Below, one piece after another: positions 30,424-40,088 of a DNA stretch of 64,000 nt (the first letter of the stretch is position 1; every line of letters begins with the position of its first letter). Under the pieces are notes generated by a model. That model made no database searches. It had not been told where the DNA came from and was given only the letters and a program-made list of their open reading frames with translations. Source of the DNA: Spirochaetota bacterium (GTDB lineage Bacteria > Spirochaetota > GWB1-36-13 > JAKPDD01); the NCBI GenBank assembly GCA_029552945.1, contig JAKPDD010000032.1, positions 1 to 64,000 of the forward strand, read 5' to 3'. The translations under genes were made by a program, and so were the position numbers.

Positions 30424-31240
30424 GTTTTTTTCTTATTTTTCTCGGCAATTTAACCTCTTTAAGGTTAGTTACTATAGCATTTTTTGCAGCAGAATGACAT
30501 ACACACTCTTTTTCTTCTATTCCTTTAACTATATCTGGAATAAGTTTTTTTAAGGTCTCAATATTATATTTCATATTGCTTATAACCATTTCAACAGTTA
30601 CATCCTCTTCATGCCAGCAATCATAATCAGTTGATAAAGCTATCATTGAATAACATATTTCTGACTCCCTGAATATTTTAGCTTCAGGAATAGCAGTCAT
30701 ACCTATAATGTCAGCACCCCACGACCTATAAAGATTACTTTCTGCTCTTGTAGAAAATTGAGGGCCTTCAATACATAAATATGTTTTTCCTTTATGAACA
30801 TTAGGTATTTTAGAAATTATTATCTCATATATCTTATTTGAGGTATCAATACAGAAAGGGTCTGCCATACTAACATGTCCTACAATAGGGTGTTCAAAAA
30901 GTGTTTGATTTCTTAATTTTGTCCTGTCAATTATCTGAAACGGTATAACAAAGTCTCTTGGTTTTATCTCCTCCTTAAGACTACCAACAGCACTTATAGC
31001 AATAACCTTGGATATTCCCAATTTTTTAAAAGCCCATGCAGCAGCTTTTACAGGAAGTTCTGTAGGTGAATATATATGACCTTTACCGTGTCTTGGTAAA
31101 AAAGCAACCTCTTTGCCTTCTATCTTCGCAATAGTAATGGGAGCACTTGTTTTTCCAAATGGAGTCTTAATATTAATCTCTTTTATTTTTTCTATATTTT
31201 CTATGTCATAGATTCCGCTTCCGCCTATTATTCCTATCAT
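30392..31240 (-). CDS. mtnP: S-methyl-5'-thioadenosine phosphorylase (MTAP/PNP family)
   Basis: IGIIGGSGIYDI, PRHGKGHIYSPTE, IGMTAIPEAKIFRESEICYSMIALSTDYDCW. Confidence 0.93.
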   Translation of the reverse strand: MIGIIGGSGIYDIENIEKIKEINIKTPFGKTSAPITIAKIEGKEVAFLPRHGKGHIYSPTELPVKAAAWAFKKLGISKVIAISAVGSLKEEIKPRDFVIPFQIIDRTKLRNQTLFEHPIVGHVSMADPFCIDTSNKIYEIIISKIPNVHKGKTYLCIEGPQFSTRAESNLYRSWGADIIGMTAIPEAKIFRESEICYSMIALSTDYDCWHEEDVTVEMVISNMKYNIETLKKLIPDIVKGIEEKECVCHSAAKNAIVTNLKEVKLPRKIRKKLEIFYGKYWV

Positions 31241-31337
31241 TATTTACTCCTTTACTTTTTTAAAACAAAGATTAAAATTTAATTTATAAAATTTCAGATT
31301 AAATTTTAATTCTTATCAAATAAAATTGGAAATTTTT

Positions 31338-32894
31338 ATGAGTAATACAGCATTAAAATTAAGGCCACAAAAATTTGAAGAGTTTATTGGTCAAGAACAC
31401 ATAGTTGAAATACTAAAAAACTCAATTAAAAACAATACAATATCTCACGCATATCTATTTTCAGGCCCAAGAGGTGTTGGGAAAACATCAACAGCAAGAG
31501 TATTTGCAAAAGCACTTAACTGTGAAAAAGGTCCATCTATTAACCCATGCAATAAATGCAAGAATTGTGTTGAAATAACAAAAGGAATATCACCTGATGT
31601 AATAGAGATAGATGCAGCATCAAATAGAGGAATTGATCAGATAAGAGAGATAAGATCAAACGTCCAATACCTGCCAGCATATTCAAGGTATAAAGTCTAC
31701 ATAATAGATGAAGTACATATGTTAACAGATGCAGCATTTAATGCACTACTAAAAACACTTGAGGAGCCACCATCACATGTTGTTTTCATACTTGCCACAA
31801 CAGAACCTCATAAAGTAAAACTTACCATAAGATCAAGATGTCAACATTTTAGATTTAAAGCTCTCTCAATAAAAGAGATAAAAGATCATCTTGCTATAGT
31901 ATGTAATAAGCTAGGAATAAAATATGAAAATAATGCTCTAGAAATTATAGCAAGATTAGCTGAAGGTTCTGTAAGAGATTCACTTAGTATACTTGACCAG
32001 GTAGCAATATATAGCAACTTTGATATAAAAGAAAAAGCAATAAAAGAGATAATAGGATATATACCAGATGAAATAATTGAAAGCTTTATTGAAAGTATAG
32101 TAAAAAAAGATATAAAGAAAATGTACTTACTGATAGAAGAGATTTACAACAATGGAATTGATATAAGCTTTTTTATAGAAGAACTTATAAACAGTTTTAA
32201 AGGAATACTCTTTACTAGAAACAATATCAACATAAACGAAAAAGAATTTTACAAAAAATTTATAAATGAATTTGACAACTATCAGTTAAATAAAATAATA
32301 GAAATACTTTTTGACTTATCTAAAGAAATAAAAAATATGGATAAAGAGCGGTGGTTTGTTGAAAACAGATTCATATATCTTACAAATTATAAAAACTTCA
32401 TAGAATTAAATGAAATACTAAGAAAAATAACAGAAATTGAAAAAAATCTTGGTGTAACCTTAGTTGAAAACAAAAATAATGAAGAAGGTAAATATAATAG
32501 ATTATTTGAAAAAGATGAAATACAAAGTGAAATAAAAGACAAAAAAGAGATAATAACAGATATAGATAATAATACAAAAAAAAATTTAGAGGAAATATGG
32601 AAAACATTTAAACAGAAAATAGCAGAAAAATCACCAAAATGGATAGCAATACTTGACAATGTAAAAGATGTAAAATATGAAAACAAAACACTTAAGTTAA
32701 TATTTTTAAATCCTTATGAAGAGGGTTTCTTTAATAAAGAAAATGAATTAAATAAACAGTTAAAAGAATTTTTTAATAAATTTGATTTTACAATAAAAAA
32801 TATTGAGACAAAGGTAAATAAGGTAATAAAAGAAGAAAAAAAAATAAATATTGTTGAATTAATAAAAAAAGAGTTTGATGGTAGGGAGGTTTAA
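31338..32894 (+). CDS. dnaX: DNA polymerase III subunit gamma/tau
   Basis: LRPQKFEEFIGQEHI, GPRGVGKTSTARVFAKALNC, zinc CNKCKNC, SRCQHFRF; ATG at 31338. Confidence 0.96.
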   Translation: MSNTALKLRPQKFEEFIGQEHIVEILKNSIKNNTISHAYLFSGPRGVGKTSTARVFAKALNCEKGPSINPCNKCKNCVEITKGISPDVIEIDAASNRGIDQIREIRSNVQYLPAYSRYKVYIIDEVHMLTDAAFNALLKTLEEPPSHVVFILATTEPHKVKLTIRSRCQHFRFKALSIKEIKDHLAIVCNKLGIKYENNALEIIARLAEGSVRDSLSILDQVAIYSNFDIKEKAIKEIIGYIPDEIIESFIESIVKKDIKKMYLLIEEIYNNGIDISFFIEELINSFKGILFTRNNININEKEFYKKFINEFDNYQLNKIIEILFDLSKEIKNMDKERWFVENRFIYLTNYKNFIELNEILRKITEIEKNLGVTLVENKNNEEGKYNRLFEKDEIQSEIKDKKEIITDIDNNTKKNLEEIWKTFKQKIAEKSPKWIAILDNVKDVKYENKTLKLIFLNPYEEGFFNKENELNKQLKEFFNKFDFTIKNIETKVNKVIKEEKKINIVELIKKEFDGREV

Positions 32895-32895
32895 A

Positions 32896-33252
32896 ATGGA
32901 TGATATTTTTGAAAAACTTTTTTCAAGTCTATCTAAATCAGGATTTAATCTTGAGAGTTTAATGAATAACCCATTAATAGCAAATATAAGCAATAACATA
33001 AAAGGAAGTTTTGCAAATATCGAAGTAAACGGAAGTTCAGGTGGTGGTATGGTTGAAGTCACAGTAAAACCGGGTCCTAAGGTAGAAAAAATAAATATAT
33101 CTGATGAAGTATTTAAAGAAAATGACAAAGAGATGTTACAGGAGTTAATAATAGCAGCACTCAACGATGCGTTCTCAAGATTGGAAGAAGTTATTATGAA
33201 AGAGACACAAAAACAAGCTATGAACTTATTTAACAATATGAGATTTAAATGA
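32896..33252 (+). CDS. YbaB/EbfC family nucleoid-associated protein
   Basis: Conserved VEVNGSSGGGMVEVTVKPG-type core; dnaX-ybaB-recR context; SD gggaggt then ATG 32896. Confidence 0.92.
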   Translation: MDDIFEKLFSSLSKSGFNLESLMNNPLIANISNNIKGSFANIEVNGSSGGGMVEVTVKPGPKVEKINISDEVFKENDKEMLQELIIAALNDAFSRLEEVIMKETQKQAMNLFNNMRFK

Positions 33253-33863
33253 CACACCCACCAGTTTTAGAAAAAATAATAAATAATTTTAGAAAATTAC
33301 CAGGCATAGGTCCAAAATCAGCAGAAAAAATAGCACTTTTCCTTATAGATTCAAATCCAAAATTTATAAAAGAGTTTTATGAATCAATAAAAGATATTAT
33401 TGGTAATATAAAAAAGTGTAAAATATGCTTTTCAATAACAACAACTGACACATGTAATATATGCTCTTCAAACCTAAGAAATAAAAATACTATATGTGTT
33501 GTTGAAACATATAAAGACCTTATCATGATAGAAAATATAGGTGAATATGATGGTTTATATCATATACTTGAAGGAAGACTTTCACCAATAAAAAATATAA
33601 ACCCAGAAAACTTAAGAATAAAAGAGTTAATGGAGAGAATAAAGAACCCAGAAAATAACATAAAAGAGGTAATAATTGCAACAAGCCCTAACATGGAAGG
33701 AGATGCAACTGGATTTTATATTGCACAGGAAATAAAAAAAAATAACATAAATGTTAAAATAACAAGACTTGCCAAAGGTCTTCCTTCGGGGGCAGACCTT
33801 GAATTCGCAGATAGATTAACTCTTATAAACTCATTAAAAAATAGAGAAGAGATGAAAATATGA
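33249..33863 (+). CDS. recR: Recombination protein RecR
   Basis: FRKLPGIGPKSAEKIA, CKICFSITTTDTCNIC zinc finger, Toprim VVETYKDLIMIE. Confidence 0.96.
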   Translation: MTHPPVLEKIINNFRKLPGIGPKSAEKIALFLIDSNPKFIKEFYESIKDIIGNIKKCKICFSITTTDTCNICSSNLRNKNTICVVETYKDLIMIENIGEYDGLYHILEGRLSPIKNINPENLRIKELMERIKNPENNIKEVIIATSPNMEGDATGFYIAQEIKKNNINVKITRLAKGLPSGADLEFADRLTLINSLKNREEMKI

Positions 33864-34969
33864 AAAAAATAACACTTACTTGTATAATATTATTGATCTC
33901 TATTTATTCCTGCAAAAACATCAAAACCATGGAACAGAGTATAGTATCTGTAATACCCTTTGAAAAAATAAACATAACTTCTGAAGAGATAAATAAAATA
34001 TCTTTCTATTATAATGAAGGGCTATATATTTCAAATCCAATCAGAGGAATATTTGGTATAAGTAAAAATGATATATTTTTAACAATAGGAGAAAAAGCAG
34101 AAGAATATAATATGCCTGATAAACTCTCATGGGAAAGTGAGTTTACACAATTTTTAAAAAACTTAACTGGAGAAGAAGTAAAAGATAATCTAAATAATAA
34201 AAAACTTGAAAAAAGAATATTTGTTAATTATAAATTCAACAAAATAGGTAAAATAATTCTTGGAAATGATAAATCTATATTTATAGAACATATAAAAGAA
34301 AATGGTAAAGAGATTCTAAAGTTTTCAGAAAATGGGGAGTTTTTATATAGGATAGGACTTAACGGTAGAGACGACCAAAACCTATTCACACCAGAGACAG
34401 TAATAATAAAAATGTATGTAAACTCTGAAAACGGCCTATGGATAAAATACAGTCTAAACAGTATGTTATATCTAAAGTACTACAACAAATACGGCAAAAA
34501 TCTTATTGTATTAGATGAAAACTCTATAAATAATGCAATAAACCCCTATATACCTATAAAAGAGGGTGATTTTTATCAGATAGAAGATATTTTCCCACTT
34601 ATGAACTCAGTTAATATAGGTATTATAGTGAATGTATATAAAAAAAATGAAAAATATAATATAAAAGATAAAATATACATAGAACTTAATAAAAACCTGT
34701 CAACAGAAAATTACTGGACTTTTAAAGAACATGAAATAGTTTTTTTTGATATAAACGTAAATGAGCAACTTGTATTTCTTTCTTATTTGCCTGAAGAAAA
34801 CTCAAATATTGTATATGTGGTAGACAAGGATGGTAAGCTAATATATGAGAAAAAAATTTTATTAAGAAAATTTAACGCAAAAAAGGTTGATCTATTTTTA
34901 AGTGCAGAAGGGATATTAACTGGAATTTACAGAAAAGATGATAATCTGGTTATAATACAATGGAAATAG
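33860..34969 (+). CDS. Putative lipoprotein of unknown function
   Basis: MKKITLTCIILLISIYSC lipobox-like; overlaps recR stop by 4 nt. Confidence 0.7.
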   Translation: MKKITLTCIILLISIYSCKNIKTMEQSIVSVIPFEKINITSEEINKISFYYNEGLYISNPIRGIFGISKNDIFLTIGEKAEEYNMPDKLSWESEFTQFLKNLTGEEVKDNLNNKKLEKRIFVNYKFNKIGKIILGNDKSIFIEHIKENGKEILKFSENGEFLYRIGLNGRDDQNLFTPETVIIKMYVNSENGLWIKYSLNSMLYLKYYNKYGKNLIVLDENSINNAINPYIPIKEGDFYQIEDIFPLMNSVNIGIIVNVYKKNEKYNIKDKIYIELNKNLSTENYWTFKEHEIVFFDINVNEQLVFLSYLPEENSNIVYVVDKDGKLIYEKKILLRKFNAKKVDLFLSAEGILTGIYRKDDNLVIIQWK

Positions 34970-36432
34970 TCTTAGACATTGAATTGGCAAGAAGTCTTGA
35001 CAGAAAGACCATAGAGATTTTTGGTTATTCGCCTCTTATACTGATGGAAAACGCTGGGGAAAGGATCTATCAGGAAATATTAAAAAGAGAAATTATAAAA
35101 CAGAACAATAAAGTTGTAATTTTAGCAGGTAAAGGAAACAATGGTGGTGACTCTATAGTTGTAGCAAGAAAATTAAAAGAAAAAGGAATTAATCCAATAA
35201 TATTTTTGTTTTCTAAGAGAGAGGAGGTTTCAGAACTTAATCTTATTAATCTTAACATTGCTTCTAACATAGGCCTTCAGATAATAGAGGTAAACGAGAA
35301 AAACTATAATAATAACATAAAAAATATAATTAAATCAGATATTATTATGGATGGACTATTAGGTATTGGAATAACTTCGCCTGTAAGTGGTATATATAAA
35401 AATTTAATAGAGGATATTAATCATGAATTCAAAGGAAAAGTAATTGCAATTGATACCCCAAGTGGACTCTCTACAGGTAAAAAATTTTATCACCCAGTAT
35501 TAAAAGCTAATTATACCTTTACAATAGAATATCCAAAACTTAATATGATTGATTATCCAGGAAGAGAATATTGTGGTGAAATTATTGCAGTAAAAATTGG
35601 ATTACCAAAAGAAGCACTTGATGAAACTAAATATTTCTTAGTAGAAGAAGATGATATAAAACTTCCTGAAAGACCAAAAAACTCTCATAAAGGAAGTTAT
35701 GGTAGGTTCTTAATAATAGGAGGTTCACAAAACTACAGTGGGGCACCTGTTATATCAATAAAAGGAGCTATAGAAAGTGGTTGTGGACTTATATATTATT
35801 TTGGATATTCCGAACACATAGTAAGGAATAGATATCCTGAGGTCATTATACTTGATAATATAGAATTTTTACCATCATTTGATTCTATACTGATTGGACC
35901 TGGCTGGAAAAAGGATAGAAAACTATTTGAAACAATAATTGAAAAATATAAGGGTAATCTTATAATAGATGCTGAAGGAATAAACCTTATAGCAGAAAAT
36001 AAAGAGATATTAAAAAACAGGAAAAATACACTCCTTACCCCTCACATAGGTGAGTTTGCAAGGCTAATAGAAAAAGATGTAAACTATGTTAAAGAAAATA
36101 AGATTGAGGCACTTGAAAACTATATAACTAAATATCCTGATATCTCAATCCTACTTAAAGACAGTGTTTCAGTACTATATCATTTAGGTAAATTTTATTA
36201 CCTTGATTTTGGGAATGATTTACTTGCAAGAGGTGGGAGTGGTGATCTACTAGCAGGGCTTATTGGTGGTTTAAGTGCATATAACAACATACAATACTCT
36301 GTTTTTCTAAGCAATTACATGATAGGTAAAGCTGTACGTAACGCTAAAAACAAAGGTAGATTTTCAATTTCAACAGAAAAAATAATAAACTATTTTTATC
36401 ATAACAATGAGGAAGTAGATTATGAATATTAA
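34960..36432 (+). CDS. nnrE/nnrD: Bifunctional NAD(P)H-hydrate epimerase / ADP-dependent hydrate dehydratase
   Basis: LAGKGNNGGDSIVVARKL (YjeF-N), HKGSYGRFLIIGGSQNYSGAP, LTPHIGEFARL, GGSGDLLAGLIGGL. Confidence 0.93.
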   Translation: MEIVLDIELARSLDRKTIEIFGYSPLILMENAGERIYQEILKREIIKQNNKVVILAGKGNNGGDSIVVARKLKEKGINPIIFLFSKREEVSELNLINLNIASNIGLQIIEVNEKNYNNNIKNIIKSDIIMDGLLGIGITSPVSGIYKNLIEDINHEFKGKVIAIDTPSGLSTGKKFYHPVLKANYTFTIEYPKLNMIDYPGREYCGEIIAVKIGLPKEALDETKYFLVEEDDIKLPERPKNSHKGSYGRFLIIGGSQNYSGAPVISIKGAIESGCGLIYYFGYSEHIVRNRYPEVIILDNIEFLPSFDSILIGPGWKKDRKLFETIIEKYKGNLIIDAEGINLIAENKEILKNRKNTLLTPHIGEFARLIEKDVNYVKENKIEALENYITKYPDISILLKDSVSVLYHLGKFYYLDFGNDLLARGGSGDLLAGLIGGLSAYNNIQYSVFLSNYMIGKAVRNAKNKGRFSISTEKIINYFYHNNEEVDYEY

Positions 36433-37108
36433 AATAGCAGGTATAATCGGATTATCATTAATAGATTATCCAGATACTTTAGCAGGTATAATATTTTTAG
36501 CAGGTTGCAATTTTAGATGTCCATACTGCCATAACATGAACATAGTTGAAAACATTGAAAATTTAGAAATGTTAGAACCTGAATTTGTTATAAATGAGTT
36601 TAAAAGAAGAAAAAAACTTTTAGATGGTATAGTAATAACTGGGGGTGAACCTACCATATATAAAAACTTGCCCATTTTTATTAAAAAGATAAAAGAGATC
36701 GGTTACAAAATAAAACTTGATACAAACGGCTATATCCCTCAAATAATAAAAGAAATCATAGAAAAAAATCTTGTAGACTTTATATCAATGGACATAAAGT
36801 CAAGTTTTGATAGTCAAAAATATAGTAGAGCTGCTGGTGTTAAAGTAGATATTGATAAAATACTGGAATCAATCAATATAATAAAAGAATCAAATATAAA
36901 CTATGAGTTCAGGACAACAATAATAAATGAATATGTTGACCTGGAAGATATAAAAAATATAGCAAGATATATTAACCCTGTTAAAAATTATTATATACAA
37001 ACAGCAAATAAGGAGTGGCAAAACTTTACCTCACCACCAGAAAAAGAAATAAAAAAAGTAATAGAAGAACTTAAAACAGAGGGACTTAACTTTATAAATA
37101 TCAGGTAG
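36422..37108 (+). CDS. Radical SAM protein, anaerobic ribonucleotide reductase activase-like (NrdG2-type)
   Basis: GCNFRCPYCHN radical SAM cluster motif, GIVITGGEPT, DTNGY. Confidence 0.88.
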   Translation: MNIKIAGIIGLSLIDYPDTLAGIIFLAGCNFRCPYCHNMNIVENIENLEMLEPEFVINEFKRRKKLLDGIVITGGEPTIYKNLPIFIKKIKEIGYKIKLDTNGYIPQIIKEIIEKNLVDFISMDIKSSFDSQKYSRAAGVKVDIDKILESINIIKESNINYEFRTTIINEYVDLEDIKNIARYINPVKNYYIQTANKEWQNFTSPPEKEIKKVIEELKTEGLNFINIR

Positions 37109-37113
37109 AAACA

Positions 37114-38538
37114 ATGAGTTTAAATGAAATTTTAAAAGAGTTTAAAAAAGATAAAATATCATACGCAGCCTTATTGATAATACTTTTTATATCTTTCATT
37201 GCAATTTACGCACCAATAATAGCAAACAATAAACCTTTCTTAATTTACACTGATTCAAGAATAATATACCTTGACTTTGTTGACTCTGCTACCTCAACAT
37301 TAAAAGTTATACTAAAAAATATGGAAGAAAAAAAACAAGAAATAGATAAAAAATATGTCAAATGGGCAAAATACTGTCTCTCCGAAGCAAAAAAATTTAT
37401 AAAAGATAAAAGTATAGTTTCTAAAATTGATAACATAGACTTAGAAAAAATAATTAAAGAAAAAGCTATAGAAAGACTTAAATTAATAATAAGTATAACA
37501 GAAAAACTTGATAATATTGAAATTAAGAAAAGAATATTTACTCCACTTTTAAACTCACTAACTTTTTTGGATTACTTTCTCATGCTTTTGCCTTTAATAT
37601 TTTTTGCTCTTAAATTTTTTAACAAAATTTTGAAAAAAAATTTTACTTTTAAAAAAATAGTATTACTATCAATTTTCACTACTTTAATTATATCTTTCGT
37701 TATCTCAGAGACAACCGTTAATTTCCCATCTTATAACTATAAGAAACTTATAAAAAACTCAAACTCATTCGCAATATTTCCTATTATACCATACGGAGAA
37801 AATGAGAACATAATACCTGAAGCAAAACAACCACCAACAGTATTTATTGAGAAAAAAGAAGATCAAAACTTCCATTTATTTGGTACTGATACTAATGGGC
37901 GTGATGTACTGGCAAGAATGATATATGGCTCGAGAATTTCAATGAGTATAGGTTTTGTCGCTGTAGGAATATCAGTAATAATAGGAATAATAATAGGAGC
38001 AATAGCTGGTTATTATGGTGGAATAGTAGATATTTTAATATCAAGATTAATGGAGATTGTTATCTGTTTCCCTGTATTTTTCCTCATACTAAGTATAATG
38101 GCTTTTTTAAGGCCAAACATATTCAATGTTATGGTTGTAATAGGTCTTACAGGCTGGCCTTCTATTGCAAGACTGGTAAGAGGTGAGTTTCTTAAGCTAA
38201 GAGAGTTTGATTTTGTCAAAGCAGCAAAAGCACTTGGAGCAAGTGATCTAAGAATAATGATAAAACATATACTGCCAAACGGTATAACCCCCGTAATAGT
38301 ATCAGCAACATTTGGAATAGCAGGAGCTGTACTCCTTGAAGCAGGATTAAGTTTTCTTGGTTTTGGGGTCCCACAACCTACTGCTAGCTGGGGTGACCTA
38401 CTAAATAATGGACGTGATGATATATATGGGGCATGGCACCTCACACTTTTCCCTGGTATAGCAATATTCCTAACTGTAACAGGTTTTAATCTTATAGGGG
38501 AAAAACTAAGAGATATATTTGACCCAAGAAAAAAATAA
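37114..38538 (+). CDS. ABC transporter permease (OppC/DppC-like) with extended N-terminal region
   Basis: C-terminal FGTDTNGRDVLARMIYGSRISM, EAGLSFLGFGVPQPTASWG; about 250-aa N-terminal region with extra TM segments. Confidence 0.9.
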   Translation: MSLNEILKEFKKDKISYAALLIILFISFIAIYAPIIANNKPFLIYTDSRIIYLDFVDSATSTLKVILKNMEEKKQEIDKKYVKWAKYCLSEAKKFIKDKSIVSKIDNIDLEKIIKEKAIERLKLIISITEKLDNIEIKKRIFTPLLNSLTFLDYFLMLLPLIFFALKFFNKILKKNFTFKKIVLLSIFTTLIISFVISETTVNFPSYNYKKLIKNSNSFAIFPIIPYGENENIIPEAKQPPTVFIEKKEDQNFHLFGTDTNGRDVLARMIYGSRISMSIGFVAVGISVIIGIIIGAIAGYYGGIVDILISRLMEIVICFPVFFLILSIMAFLRPNIFNVMVVIGLTGWPSIARLVRGEFLKLREFDFVKAAKALGASDLRIMIKHILPNGITPVIVSATFGIAGAVLLEAGLSFLGFGVPQPTASWGDLLNNGRDDIYGAWHLTLFPGIAIFLTVTGFNLIGEKLRDIFDPRKK

Positions 38539-38549
38539 TTTTTTCCATT

Positions 38550-39218
38550 TTACTCTTTCGGTAATTCAATTATAACTTTAGTACCTTTATTAACTTGGCT
38601 TTCAATAAAAATATTACCTTTGTTTTTCTCAACAAAATCTTTGCATAATATTAATCCAAGTCCAGTACCTTTTTCTCCACAGGTACCCTCCCTATGACTG
38701 ATTAGATCAAGTTTATAAATATTATCAATCTGCTCCTTATTCATCCCTATACCATCATCCTCAACAACTATTTGGACTTTATCAGGATAATCAAAAGTCT
38801 CTATTTTTATCTGCCCCTCCTCCCTGGTAAACTTAACAGCATTATTTATCAAGTTTCGTATTACAGTTAAAATCATATCTTCATCAGCATTAACATATAG
38901 ATCCTTAGAATAATCAAGTATTACTATACCTTTCTTATGAGCCATAACTTTATAAAGCTCTATATTTTTCCTAATTACCTCTTTTATATTAAACCTTTTT
39001 TTATTAACCTGAATACCATTAATCTGTAATCTTGACCAGGTAAGAAGATTGTTAACAAGATCTACAATATTATCTGATGATGTAATAAGTGATTTGATAC
39101 AACCCCTCTTTTCAACCTCTTGCATTGAATACCAGCATTTATTTATAAAATCAATGTTTCCTTTAAGTGCAGTAAGTGGGTTAATAAGGTCATGAGCTAT
39201 TATAGAAAAAAATTTGTT
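38550..39218 (-). pseudogene. C-terminal part of split sensor histidine kinase (HisKA H-box and HATPase), out of frame with the N-terminal part
   Basis: Track ORF 38550..39125 contains DEDMILTVIRNLINNAVKF, VEDDGIGM, GTGLGLILCKDF; the same frame reads upstream to ...SIIAHDLINPLTALKGNIDFINKCWYSMQ up to the frameshift near 39206-39212. Confidence 0.8.
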
Positions 39219-40063
39219 TTAACATCATTTATATATTGTAATTTCTTATTACTCTCCTTAAGCATATTAATATTATTTTTTAACTCATCATAAATAAAGT
39301 TTAAAGGCCTATCTATATTCTCTCTTACCATTGATTTATAAATAAAATAAAAAGAAATTAATTTGAAAATATGACCAATAGCATTTGTTATACTATAAAC
39401 ATCATTATAAAGAGTAAAAGATAATTCACTTAGCACTGTAAAAACAACTGATAACCTTATTAAACTTATATTTTTTTTGTCCTTTTCTTCCTTTAAAGTA
39501 AGAAAAAGTATGGAAAACAGCAGTATAAGAGATATAATATATTCACTTATGATCTTGAAATCTGTTAATCCCTTACCTTCAATAAAACATGTAGGGAATA
39601 TTTTAAACTCTAAAATAGATAATGTTATAAAAAGTGTAATTATAAAATAGATAAAAAATGTAAGTTCAGCCCATAATCTTTTTACTTTATTAAAAATTAA
39701 AGAAAATATAAAAAGAGATATCGATTCAACATACCTTGTTGCAATCCAGAGCTCAGTAGAATAAAATCTATCTGTTTTAAAAATATCTATTCCTTTATAG
39801 TTAAGTGTATGTAAAAGGTCAAGAGTAGATACAAAAAAATAAGATATACCTAAAAATATAAAAGACTTGTTTATTTCATATTTATTTCTACTTACCCAGG
39901 CTATTGTAAATATGGTATAGCCAATAATAATAGAAAACATCTCAGATATAGTATGAAAAAGAAGATAATTATTTTTTATAGAGAAAATAGAAAACAATAA
40001 AAAAAGAACCAAAAATAAAATAAATATAAGAGTATTAATAATTTTTTTTATATTTATTAACAC
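39200..40063 (-). pseudogene. N-terminal membrane sensor part (MASE3-like) of split histidine kinase
   Basis: Multiple TM helices, GISYFFVSTLDLLHTLNYKGI MASE3-like block; ends INDVKTNFFL-stop exactly at start of H-box. Confidence 0.78.
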
Positions 40064-40088
40064 AATACAATTATCCTTTAAATATACT

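Noticed and set aside
32859-33257. 132-aa minus-strand ORF
   Set aside because: Antisense to ybaB, which has conserved dnaX-ybaB-recR context.
38013-38444. 143-aa minus-strand ORF
   Set aside because: Antisense to the conserved OppC-like permease domain.
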